A stretch of DNA of 64,000 nt from Gemmatimonadota bacterium (GTDB taxonomy: Bacteria; Gemmatimonadota; Gemmatimonadetes; Gemmatimonadales; Gemmatimonadaceae), in contig PLCA01000002.1 of the NCBI GenBank assembly GCA_003134685.1, positions 397,966-461,965 of the forward strand, given 5' to 3'. This document shows, piece by piece, positions 1 through 7,602 of this stretch; positions within the stretch are counted from its first letter, which is position 1; the number at the start of each line of letters is the position of its first letter. The notes under the pieces are model-generated. The model made no database searches, was not told the DNA's origin, and saw only the letters and a program-made list of their open reading frames with translations. The position numbers were made by a program, and so were the translations under genes.

Positions 1-150
1 AGCCGTGTCGATAGAAGGATCATTGTTCCCAAGCGAGTCTCCCGTTTTGGCTATACGATCAATCTCGGGCGGCCGATAGGCTTGGCCATTGCGATGGTGC
101 TTGTTGCGGTGATTTTGGGAATCATCATTACCAGTGTATTTGGCCACTAG
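1..150 (+). CDS. C-terminal fragment of a membrane protein (DUF5808-like)
   Basis: The window opens inside this gene; frame 1 runs without a stop to TAG at 148-150, giving 49 residues. A basic stretch (DRRIIVPKRVSRFGYTINLG) precedes one strongly hydrophobic helix and a short tail ending SVFGH. The VPKR...GYTINLGRP pattern resembles the small DUF5808 family, but too little is visible to be sure. The peroxiredoxin gene starts 25 bp later on the same strand, so the two may be cotranscribed. Confidence 0.5.
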   Translation, partial: SRVDRRIIVPKRVSRFGYTINLGRPIGLAIAMVLVAVILGIIITSVFGH

Positions 151-174
151 AAAGAACTATTGCGGAGTGTAGCC

Positions 175-645
175 ATGATCCGTGAAGGCGAACAGGCACC
201 CAATTTCTCGCTTGAGGCGGACGACGGAACCACCGTAACCCGCGATTCCCTGGCGGGAAAGAACGTCGTCCTCTTCTTCTATCCGAAGGACAACACGACC
301 GGCTGCACGCAGGAAGCGTGCGATTTTCGCGACGCGTTTCCGCGATTCGGGAAGATCGATGCCGTGGTGATCGGAGTGAGCCCGGATGGTCTCGAGTCGC
401 ACCGGAAATTCAAGAAGAAGTTCCAGCTCCCCTACCTGCTCCTGGCAGACGAGAAGCACGAGCTCGCCGACAACTTCGGCATCTGGAAGGAGAAATCCAT
501 GTATGGGCGCAAGTACATGGGCTTCGAGCGCACCACGGTGATCGTCGATCGCAAAGGGCGGGTCGCGCGCATCTTTCCAAAGGTCAAGATTCCCGGGCAC
601 ATCCAGGAAGTGGAAAAGACTGTGCGTGGGCTGCATAATACCTGA
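175..645 (+). CDS. bcp: Peroxiredoxin, BCP/PrxQ type
   Basis: A 156-residue thiol peroxidase that reduces hydrogen peroxide and alkyl hydroperoxides in the cytoplasm using thioredoxin-type reductants. The thioredoxin-like fold shows the family core YPKDNTTGCTQEACDF, with the peroxidatic Cys at residue 44 and a second Cys at 49, the spacing expected for atypical 2-Cys BCP. Length matches the family. I chose ATG 175 over the in-frame TTG 160 because GGAG lies 7 bases upstream of ATG 175 and the protein then begins MIREGEQAPNF, as is typical. A small coiled-coil gene follows on the same strand. Confidence 0.93.
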   Translation: MIREGEQAPNFSLEADDGTTVTRDSLAGKNVVLFFYPKDNTTGCTQEACDFRDAFPRFGKIDAVVIGVSPDGLESHRKFKKKFQLPYLLLADEKHELADNFGIWKEKSMYGRKYMGFERTTVIVDRKGRVARIFPKVKIPGHIQEVEKTVRGLHNT

Positions 646-672
646 CTTCGGAACCTACAAAGGGGACAAGAC

Positions 673-855
673 ATGGCAGGGGCGACACTCAGGAACCAAG
701 TGAGGATCATCGCAAACGAAAAGAGAATACTCCGGAACCAGAGACAGCACGCGGCGATAATCCGCAATCAACGCAACATAATTCGGAACCAGCAGGCGAT
801 TATCAAGAATCAGAAGAAGATCCTGGCGACTCTGGGCAGAAAGCTCGCGAAATAA
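673..855 (+). CDS. Small basic repeat protein with NQxxII repeats
   Basis: Sixty residues, very basic, built from a roughly seven-residue repeat [RK]NQxxII (RNQVRII, RNQRQHAAII, RNQRNII, RNQQAII, KNQKKIL). The periodicity implies one continuous amphipathic helix or coiled coil. A good ribosome site (AAAGGGGACAAG) precedes ATG 673, which supports a real gene despite its size. It sits 27 bp after the peroxiredoxin gene on the same strand. I do not recognise a function; nucleic-acid binding or self-assembly would fit the charge and periodicity, but that is inference. Confidence 0.7.
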   Translation: MAGATLRNQVRIIANEKRILRNQRQHAAIIRNQRNIIRNQQAIIKNQKKILATLGRKLAK

Positions 856-883
856 CCTGCCGGGCGGAAAGGCCGCGTAGTTC

Positions 884-1213
884 CTAGCGCGCGTCGATTA
901 CCAGGTCGATTGCGCTGGTGTAGAATCGCCAATCTGCGATCTCCTTGTCGACCGCTCCCCTTCCCGCGGTCGTAAGCTCATAAATCCTCGCGATCCGATT
1001 ATTCGTGGTCGTTCGCCAGTAGGAGTTCAACCAACCACGATTCTCGAGTCGATGGAGGGCGGGGTAGAGAGATCCCTGCCCGATGCTGAACGCGCCCTGC
1101 GACATTTGTCGAATGCGCTCGCTGATACCCCAACCATGCACGGGTTCGAGCGCCAGCGCCTTTAGAATCAGCAGATCCAGCGTGCCCTGCATGACATCTA
1201 CGGTTTGTGGCAA
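884..1213 (-). CDS. PadR-family transcriptional regulator
   Basis: A 109-residue protein that is essentially one PadR winged-helix domain. It opens MQGTLDLLILKALALEPVHGWGI, then has the recognition region SIGQGSLYPALHRLENRGWL and the wing IARIYELTTAGR, all family hallmarks. PadR proteins bind operator DNA as dimers and usually repress nearby transporter or stress genes. The start used is TTG 1213; ATG 1192 (beginning MQGTLD) is the alternative. The gene is divergent from the outer-membrane protein gene at 1383, the most likely local target besides itself. No operator could be identified by eye. Confidence 0.9.
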   Translation of the reverse strand: MPQTVDVMQGTLDLLILKALALEPVHGWGISERIRQMSQGAFSIGQGSLYPALHRLENRGWLNSYWRTTTNNRIARIYELTTAGRGAVDKEIADWRFYTSAIDLVIDAR

Positions 1214-1305
1214 TTCCTGTCTCTCCTGTCGAAGTGAAAGGGGAGTATGGCTGTTTGTTCATCATTGCGCAAGGAAAATCCCACCACTACATTGGCGCAC
1301 TCTGT

Positions 1306-1330
1306 CGGCCGCCAGCAGGCGGCGGCCGTT
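1306..1330. other. GC-rich hairpin between padR-like gene and OMP gene
   Basis: A short inverted repeat (GGCCGCC-AGCA-GGCGGCGGCC) lies in the 169-bp divergent intergenic region between the PadR gene and the gene at 1383. There is no T-tract, so it is not a clear terminator. It could be a regulatory or transcript-stabilising structure. Confidence 0.35.
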
Positions 1331-1382
1331 TGCAGCAACCCCTGATCGGGTCCTTCCGATCCCAACCTCATGCCGTCCAGCC

Positions 1383-2291
1383 ATGATGCCCAAAAGAGCA
1401 ATGCGATGGTTGATTCTCGTCGCGATCTGCGCCTCGTCCGCGAGCGCTCAGACGATCGACGACGGAATCATGATGCCGAAGCGAACGCTGAGCGTGGGCG
1501 TTCTCTACGCCCACGACAGTTGGGATCATTATTGGGAAGGATCTCTGAAGCGAACGAACGGGAACATCGGCACGCTGACGACCGAGAGCATTACGTGGGT
1601 CGGGGGATACGCCATCACCGACAGGCTCGGCCTCATTGCGAGTCTGCCCTACATCCGGACCCACGCCAGCCAGGGCGTGCTGCACGACCTGAGCGGCCGT
1701 CAGGATCTGACACTCGCCGCGAAGTTCAAGCTTCTCAGCACCGGCCCCGGCAGGTATGGCACGTTCAGCGCGTTGGCCGAGGCCACGGGCGCTATTCCGA
1801 CGAGTGACTACACTCCGGACTTTTACCCGCTGTCCATTGGGACCGCGGGCCGTCGCGCGACCGGACATCTCATGATGAACTTCCACTCCAACTCGGCGTG
1901 GTTCGCCAACGCATCCGCTGCCTACATGTGGTGCGCCAATGTGAGGCTCAATCGGAACTCGTACTACACCGACGGTCAGTTGTACCTGACGAATCAAGTC
2001 GTGATGCCGAATGTGCTCGACTACACGCTCACTGCGGGTATCGACCGGGGGAATTGGCGCATTCCTGTCTCCCTTGTCCAGCAGCGCACGCTCGGCGGCG
2101 GTGACATCCGTCGCCAGGACATGCCATTCGTCTCGAATCGAATGGATTTCGTGAAGCTGGATGGCGAGGTGATGTATGCATTGCCAGGAAACCTTTCGAT
2201 CAACCTCGGCGCTGCTCACGTCCTGAGCGGCCGAAATGTCGGGCAGTCCACGACCTTCACATCAGGATTGTTCTATGCGTTCCATCTATAG
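1383..2291 (+). CDS. Outer-membrane beta-barrel protein, putative
   Basis: A 302-residue exported protein. It has an N-terminal signal peptide (MRWLILVAICASSASA, cleavage near AQT) followed by alternating hydrophobic/polar segments rich in Tyr, Gly and aromatic belts, ending in an aromatic C-terminal strand (GLFYAFHL), as outer-membrane barrels do. It resembles the loosely defined barrels annotated as transporter or phenol-degradation meta-pathway proteins. ATG 1383 begins MMPKRAMRW just before the signal peptide; the longer upstream frame is not supported. The next gene starts inside or just after its 3' end, so the pair is probably cotranscribed. Substrate unknown. Confidence 0.75.
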   Translation: MMPKRAMRWLILVAICASSASAQTIDDGIMMPKRTLSVGVLYAHDSWDHYWEGSLKRTNGNIGTLTTESITWVGGYAITDRLGLIASLPYIRTHASQGVLHDLSGRQDLTLAAKFKLLSTGPGRYGTFSALAEATGAIPTSDYTPDFYPLSIGTAGRRATGHLMMNFHSNSAWFANASAAYMWCANVRLNRNSYYTDGQLYLTNQVVMPNVLDYTLTAGIDRGNWRIPVSLVQQRTLGGGDIRRQDMPFVSNRMDFVKLDGEVMYALPGNLSINLGAAHVLSGRNVGQSTTFTSGLFYAFHL

Positions 2292-2313
2292 TCGCAGTGG
2301 CGGTTGGCTGAAG

Positions 2314-3864
2314 ATGTCCAATCGGCGGCCCCTTCTACTGGGGGTAATTTCGGTAGCAGCGGCACTTGCTGCCGGCGGCTGCGACAAATCCATAGGACCG
2401 TTCGAAGTGCTTCCGCCGCTCAAGCCATCCAGTCTGGAACCGACGGCGGGGTCATGGCGCATGATCCTCCTGACCGGTCCGAGTCAAATCGCCGTTGCCG
2501 CACCAACGCCGGTAGCGTCCGCCGCGTACACGGCGGAGCTGGATGCCATCAAGGCGAGCCAGGCGAATCTTACCGACGCACAGCGGCAGGCGATTGCGTA
2601 TTGGAGTGGCGGCGGCGTGATGCGCTGGAACCAGATCCTCCGAGAGCTGGTCGCGCGCTACAATCTTCCCCCGGCACCGAAGGACGAGGGCGGGTATCCC
2701 GTCCCAGACGCCGAGAATCCGTTCGGCGATCCAGCTTTCCCCTTTGCCAACCCCGTGTACGCGGCCCGTGCCTATAGCTACGTGAGCGCTGCGCAGTACG
2801 ACGCGCTGAAGTCCGCGTGGTACTGGAAGTTTCAATACAACCGTCTGTCGCCCGCGAGAAACGACAACGCGGTCACCGCGCTGATGCCGGTGACTGACTT
2901 GCCTTCGTATCCCTCAGAGGAAGCGGTGATATCGGGCGTAACGGTCGAGATGCTGAAATCACTGTTCCCGGCGGCGGTGGAAGAAGTCACACTGAAAGCG
3001 GCGGAACAGCGCAACGCCGCGCTCTGGTCCGGCAAGGCGACCGCCAGCGACCTGGCGGCCGGACTGGCGCTCGGGAAATCCGTGGCGGCCGTCTTTCTCG
3101 CCCGGGCTGGGGCTGACGGTATGCGGACGGCCGGGGGATCGCCGGTGCTATGGAAGGCGCTCGCCGACTCTGCTACGGCGCGCGGAGAAGTCGCATGGAT
3201 TAGTCGTGACATCCCCGCCCGTCCACCCATGCTTCCATTGTTCGGTCAGGTGCGCGCGTGGAACATGACGCCCGCGGATATCGTCGCTGAGCGTCCGCCA
3301 CCGCCGCCGTCGACCGGCTCGCAGCAGATGAAAGATGAGACGGCCGAAGTAAAGCAAACGGTCGAGCATCTCACGAGCGCACAGCTCGCGATCGCTCAGA
3401 AGTGGAACGACGGCGCCGGAACGTATTCTCCGCCGGGACACTGGAACGATGTCGCACTCGAATATGTGCGGGACTCGAAATTCAGCGAAGTGCGGGCGGC
3501 GCGGGTTTTCGCCCTGCTGAACATGGCTATGCACGATGCGGGAGTCGGATGCTGGGAGGCCAAGTTCCACTACTTCAATCCCCGTCCGTCGCAGCTGGAT
3601 CCGACCATCAAGACCGAGATCGGACTTCCAAATTTCCCGTCATATACCTCTGGCCATTCGACCTTTTCGGCAGCCGCCGCGTCGGTACTGTCGTACCTGT
3701 TTCCGAGCGGGGCCGCGAGCTTTGCCTCGATGCGCGACGAGGCGGGGATATCCAGGTTGTACGGAGGCATTCACTACCGTAGTGATATCGAAGCCGGCAA
3801 GCTGCACGGCGCGCGCATTGCCGGCTACACCCTGACCTTTGCCCAGAGCGACGGCGCTCCCTAA
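2314..3864 (+). CDS. Vanadium haloperoxidase / PAP2-superfamily lipoprotein
   Basis: A lipoprotein of about 516 residues. The signal sequence MSNRRPLLLGVISVAAAL ends in a lipobox-like AAGGC, placing it at the membrane on the periplasmic side. The C-terminal third carries the PAP2/vanadate-binding signature of bacterial vanadium haloperoxidases: FNPRPSQ, then FPSYTSGHSTFSAAAA, then SRLYGGIHYRSDIEAGKLHG (Arg, Ser-Gly-His, Arg-His-Asp elements). The family either oxidises halides with peroxide or acts as an acid phosphatase; the sequence alone cannot decide. ATG 2275 overlaps the barrel gene and is an alternative start. A proline run (RPPPPPSTG) links the two helical halves. Confidence 0.85.
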   Translation: MSNRRPLLLGVISVAAALAAGGCDKSIGPFEVLPPLKPSSLEPTAGSWRMILLTGPSQIAVAAPTPVASAAYTAELDAIKASQANLTDAQRQAIAYWSGGGVMRWNQILRELVARYNLPPAPKDEGGYPVPDAENPFGDPAFPFANPVYAARAYSYVSAAQYDALKSAWYWKFQYNRLSPARNDNAVTALMPVTDLPSYPSEEAVISGVTVEMLKSLFPAAVEEVTLKAAEQRNAALWSGKATASDLAAGLALGKSVAAVFLARAGADGMRTAGGSPVLWKALADSATARGEVAWISRDIPARPPMLPLFGQVRAWNMTPADIVAERPPPPPSTGSQQMKDETAEVKQTVEHLTSAQLAIAQKWNDGAGTYSPPGHWNDVALEYVRDSKFSEVRAARVFALLNMAMHDAGVGCWEAKFHYFNPRPSQLDPTIKTEIGLPNFPSYTSGHSTFSAAAASVLSYLFPSGAASFASMRDEAGISRLYGGIHYRSDIEAGKLHGARIAGYTLTFAQSDGAP

Positions 3865-3914
3865 CGACCGTAACCGGCCGTGATCAGATTGAGGGCATTG
3901 GGAGGGTGACGCGC

Positions 3915-4499
3915 ATGCACGCGAAACGGCTCACACCGATCCTGAATGTCTCGGACATGCAGGAGAGCTTTGCCTGGTTCGAGAAGCTTGGATGGAAGAA
4001 GGGTTGGGAATGGGGTAAGCCGCCAACGTTTGGCGGTGTATTTTCCGGCCATTGCGAGATTTTTCTCTGCCACGACGGTCAGGGCGGCCGAAGCAAGCGC
4101 CCACTTTCGCCGATTATCGGATTCGATGGCGCCGACTCGGCGGATCCGAGTGTGTGGATGTCGATCTGGGTCGAAGACGTCGACGCCGTACATCGGCATT
4201 GCGTGGAGCAGAATTTGGAAATCGTCTGGCCGCCGACCAACATGCCGTGGAATGTTCGCGAGATGCACGTGCGACACCCCGACGGCCATGTCTTCAGGAT
4301 CAGTCGGGGATCGAGGAAGAGTACGTTGAACATCTTGCGCGACCGCCTGCAGAAAATGTTGCGAGCCGTCGATGTTCTATTTCACGGGGAAGCAACCGGT
4401 ACCGCCGCCTTCCTGCCGTCGTCGATCCCGAAGCCGAGCATGATAGTCCCAAGTACAAGCGCCGCCGATGTGAAGAGGGGGACTGTCCTCCCGAAATGA
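3915..4499 (+). CDS. VOC-family (glyoxalase/bleomycin-resistance fold) protein with long tail
   Basis: Residues 1 to about 135 form a single-domain VOC protein (RLTPILNVSDMQESFAWFEKLGW at the start; FGGVFSGHCEIFL; EMHVRHPDGHVFRIS at the end), of the type often annotated as a bleomycin-resistance or glyoxalase-like protein. ATG 3915 follows GGGAGG by 8 bases, better than GTG 3906. After the fold ends (RISRGSRK) the frame stays open for about 55 more residues and overlaps the convergent MFS gene by 118 bp. Family members normally stop near that point, so the tail is probably non-conserved and may result from a lost stop codon or a frameshift. Confidence 0.75.
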   Translation: MHAKRLTPILNVSDMQESFAWFEKLGWKKGWEWGKPPTFGGVFSGHCEIFLCHDGQGGRSKRPLSPIIGFDGADSADPSVWMSIWVEDVDAVHRHCVEQNLEIVWPPTNMPWNVREMHVRHPDGHVFRISRGSRKSTLNILRDRLQKMLRAVDVLFHGEATGTAAFLPSSIPKPSMIVPSTSAADVKRGTVLPK

Positions 4500-5623
4500 T
4501 CGTAGGAAAACCCCGCCCACAACGGAATGATCACCCGCGACAATCCGCCGAACGTCTGCTGCACTCCCATGTAGAGTCCGCGCTCTCTGCTCGAGATCAC
4601 GCGCGACAACATCGAGGTCACGCACGGAAACGTGAATGCGGTGCCGAGTGGGATCAGTGCCACGGCGATCGCCAGCCCGAAATAGCCGCGGGCGAGAGGA
4701 AGCGTCGCCAACCCTGTCGCGAGAAGGGCGAGGCCGATTCGCGAGAGCTGTGCTTCCCCGTAGCGATCCACCATCCGTCCCAGAATGCCGGCGCGCGTGA
4801 TAACCGAGATCACGCCGACATACGTATAGAAGATCCAGATCTTGTCTTTGCTCACACCAAATCTGTCGGCGAGAAACAGGGCAAGGATCGCCATCAATCC
4901 CGAGAACGCGCCCATCGCAATCGCGTAAATCCAGATCAGTCGCGGGGCGGGCTCGCCCGCGTGCGTGATCACGTGGGCAATGACAGTGCGCGAGGCGCGC
5001 GGCTTCTTCTCGTGCGCTTCTGTCATGTCGCGTGATTCGCGCAGGAACTTCCAGGCGAAGAAAATGTTTACCAGACACAAGCTGGCGGCCGCGAGGCCAG
5101 GCCCGCTCCGACCAAATTTCAGGGCCACCCCTCCCAGCGCCGGTCCGATCGCGACGCCGACGTTCGTCGCGGCGGAAAGCCAGCCGAGTGCCTTGGCGCG
5201 ATTGTCGGGCTCGACCGAGTCAGCGACGTATGCCTGAATGACGCCGACCGTCCCTCCACCTGCACCCTGAACGACGCGCGAAAGCAACAGCAGCCAGATC
5301 GAAGTCGCGTACGCGAAAACGACGTAAGCGAAGCACGCAGCGGTGAGTCCGACGAGCAGAGCGGGCCGCCTGCCGTAGCGATCGGAGAATCTTCCCCAGA
5401 CGGGAGCGCTGAGGAGCTGCGCTGCGGTAAACGCGCTCATGAGAATCGCGACTTCGAAGCCGCCGCCTCCCATCTCGCGGGCGTAGAAGGGCATGAGCGG
5501 GATGATCATCAGCAATCCCACCATGTCCACGAAGTTCGTGATGATCAGCACGAACAACTTGCCGCTCGCAACCCTCGACACCCGCCCGCTCACCGCCGAC
5601 GCTTTCCCGCGCAGAGGCGACAA
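4382..5623 (-). CDS. MFS transporter, TetA-like drug/solute efflux type
   Basis: A 413-residue major-facilitator protein with twelve predicted hydrophobic segments and the loop 2-3 signature GRFSDRYGRRP, plus the motif-C-like GPALGG region. Family members move drugs or small solutes in exchange for protons across the inner membrane. It starts at TTG 5623, immediately after the TAG of the upstream permease, with GGAGGA six bases before. It is therefore the last gene of the nucleoside-type ABC operon and may handle a related substrate (inference). Its 3' end overlaps the convergent VOC gene. Confidence 0.88.
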   Translation of the reverse strand: MSPLRGKASAVSGRVSRVASGKLFVLIITNFVDMVGLLMIIPLMPFYAREMGGGGFEVAILMSAFTAAQLLSAPVWGRFSDRYGRRPALLVGLTAACFAYVVFAYATSIWLLLLSRVVQGAGGGTVGVIQAYVADSVEPDNRAKALGWLSAATNVGVAIGPALGGVALKFGRSGPGLAAASLCLVNIFFAWKFLRESRDMTEAHEKKPRASRTVIAHVITHAGEPAPRLIWIYAIAMGAFSGLMAILALFLADRFGVSKDKIWIFYTYVGVISVITRAGILGRMVDRYGEAQLSRIGLALLATGLATLPLARGYFGLAIAVALIPLGTAFTFPCVTSMLSRVISSRERGLYMGVQQTFGGLSRVIIPLWAGFSYDHFGRTVPLFTSAALVLGTIMLGFGIDDGRKAAVPVASP

Positions 5624-6493
5624 CTAGTCCTCCACCCTGCCCAGAGCGGCCGGAGGAATCGCCCTGCCAACCACGCCGGCGAGCGCGATGATCACGAGCG
5701 CGTATGGAATCATCTCGATGAACTGCGACGGGATCGCGTGACTTCCCTGCAATTGTATCTGGAGCGTCTCGGCGGCCGCGAACAACAGGCACGCAAGCGC
5801 GGCGCGAATGGGATCCCATCGCCCGAAGATCACCGCCGAGATTGCGATGAATCCGCGGCCCGCCGTCATTTGGTCGGTGAACTGATGCTGATCGAGCGCG
5901 AGATAAACACCACCCAGCGCCGCCAGCATTCCCGATAACGCCACCGCGGCGTATCGCACGCGCTTCACGCTCACTCCGACGCTCTCGGCAGCGTCGGGAT
6001 GCTCGCCCACCGCGCGGACGCGCAAGCCGAACGGCGTCTTGTAGATCACGAATGCCATGACAGGCGCGACGATAATCCCGAGCCAGAGCAGCGGATTGTC
6101 GAAGCCCGCCATGTTGATGTTTCCGCCGAAGCCAGCAACGCGCGGTGAATTGGAGGAGCTGGCAAAGAACAGCTTGAGGAAAAATCGCGTGACGCCGATC
6201 GCGAGCAGATTGATCGCGACGCCAACGACGACCTGATCAGCGCGATAACGGATCGTGGCGACGGCGTGAATGAGCGCGAAAATCAATCCGCCCAAGACGC
6301 CCGAGAGTACGCCGACCCACGGGCTTCCCGAGTAGTTGGTGCCGAGCACGGCGGCGAACGCGCCGCTCAGCATGAACCCCTCGAGCGTGAGGCTGACGAT
6401 GCCGGCGCGCTCCGCAACGACTCCACCGCTGGCGGCGAACAGATACGGAATGGCGATCCGGATCATCTGGGTCACGAACGAAATCGGATTCAC
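5624..6493 (-). CDS. ABC importer permease, BMP/nucleoside type (second permease)
   Basis: A 289-residue polytopic inner-membrane protein of the branched-chain amino acid/nucleoside permease family. The diagnostic start AAGGVVAERAGIVSLTLEGFML-type segment (here FAASGGVVAERAGIVSLTLE) is characteristic of the NupQ/YufQ subgroup that pairs with a BMP-family binding protein. It overlaps the upstream permease gene by 4 bp and abuts the MFS gene, showing tight translational coupling. With the preceding three genes it forms a complete importer, likely for nucleosides; the substrate is inferred from family context. Confidence 0.9.
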   Translation of the reverse strand: MNPISFVTQMIRIAIPYLFAASGGVVAERAGIVSLTLEGFMLSGAFAAVLGTNYSGSPWVGVLSGVLGGLIFALIHAVATIRYRADQVVVGVAINLLAIGVTRFFLKLFFASSSNSPRVAGFGGNINMAGFDNPLLWLGIIVAPVMAFVIYKTPFGLRVRAVGEHPDAAESVGVSVKRVRYAAVALSGMLAALGGVYLALDQHQFTDQMTAGRGFIAISAVIFGRWDPIRAALACLLFAAAETLQIQLQGSHAIPSQFIEMIPYALVIIALAGVVGRAIPPAALGRVED

Positions 6494-7602
6494 GCGTCGC
6501 TCCGGCCGCGGGCGCCGCGCAGAATTCGTCGCACTTCAGGCACGGCTGTAGCCACCGCGATGATGACGACGCCCTGGAGGACATCCATCATCTGCTTTGG
6601 CACGAACGCGTGAATCGCCAGGCCACCCTGCGAGAGGGTCGCGAAGAAAAATGCGGCGATGATGACCCCGAATGGATGATTGCGCCCAACCAGCGCGACC
6701 GCGATTCCCAGGAATCCCGCGCCGCTGGCGAAGCCGTCCTCGTAATAGTGCTTGTAGCCGAGGACATAGTTGATTCCGCCCATCCCCGCGATGACGCCCG
6801 AAAATGTGAGAGCGCGCATCCATACCCGGTTGACGCTGATGCCGCCGTACTCCGCCGTCTGCGGCTGGAGTCCGACCGCGCGAAGCTCGTATCCGCCGCG
6901 CGCGCGAAAGAGATAGAACCACACAGCGATGGCCACCAGCACGGCAACGATCAGAGCCAGATTTGCCGCTGATCCGTGGAAGCGCGAATCGATGTCCGCG
7001 AGCCGCGGGAGAACGCCGGCGTGGATCTCCGGAGTGTGCAGCGTCTCCGGCACGTGCAGATGCCCGGCGATAAACCAGTTGAGGAGCGCTAGCACGATGA
7101 AGTTGAGCATGATCGTGACGATGACTTCGTGCGCGCCGAATCTGGTCTTGAGATAGGCTGGAACCGATCCGACGACTCCGCCTGCGAACCCGGCGGCGAT
7201 CATGCAAACGAGAAGCGCGAGGGCAAGCGGAGTTCCCCCCGGAAGTACAAGCCCGGTCAGCGCGGCCGCGAATCCTCCCGCCGCGAGCTGGCTCTCTGCT
7301 CCGATGTTGAACAGGCCGGCGCGCAACCCGAACGAGACCGCCAGGCCCGTGAACGCGAGAGTCGTCGCCTTGTACAGAACCTGGCCGAATCCGTAAGCGT
7401 TACCCCACGTTCCCTCCAGCAGCATGCGATAGACCGCCGCCGGCGACTGGCCGTAGCTCAGAATCAGTAAATCGCCGCAGATGAGCGCGACGAGCAGCGC
7501 GACCAGCGGCGGAATGAGCGCCTCCTCGGCGCGTTCTCGCCAGGGTGCCGCGGTAAACGTCGGCTGAACGCCTTTGGCTTCCACTAGCGGGGACGCGCTC
7601 AC
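6490..7602 (-). CDS. ABC importer permease, BMP/nucleoside type (first permease)
   Basis: A 370-residue membrane protein of the NupP/YufP subgroup, with a cytoplasmic N-terminus, about nine hydrophobic helices and the family loop RFGAHEVIVTIMLNFI. It begins with GTG 7602, which overlaps the TGA of the ATPase gene, and its 3' end overlaps the second permease. The 1:1 pairing of a longer (about 370) and a shorter (about 290) permease after a double ATPase is the standard layout of BMP-dependent nucleoside importers. Confidence 0.9.
   Translation of the reverse strand: MSASPLVEAKGVQPTFTAAPWRERAEEALIPPLVALLVALICGDLLILSYGQSPAAVYRMLLEGTWGNAYGFGQVLYKATTLAFTGLAVSFGLRAGLFNIGAESQLAAGGFAAALTGLVLPGGTPLALALLVCMIAAGFAGGVVGSVPAYLKTRFGAHEVIVTIMLNFIVLALLNWFIAGHLHVPETLHTPEIHAGVLPRLADIDSRFHGSAANLALIVAVLVAIAVWFYLFRARGGYELRAVGLQPQTAEYGGISVNRVWMRALTFSGVIAGMGGINYVLGYKHYYEDGFASGAGFLGIAVALVGRNHPFGVIIAAFFFATLSQGGLAIHAFVPKQMMDVLQGVVIIAVATAVPEVRRILRGARGRSDA

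Noticed and set aside
1368-2219. 283-codon minus-strand open frame opposite the outer-membrane protein
   Set aside because: Shadow of the plus-strand gene, which has a signal peptide and barrel-like strands; the minus frame has no domain-like sequence.
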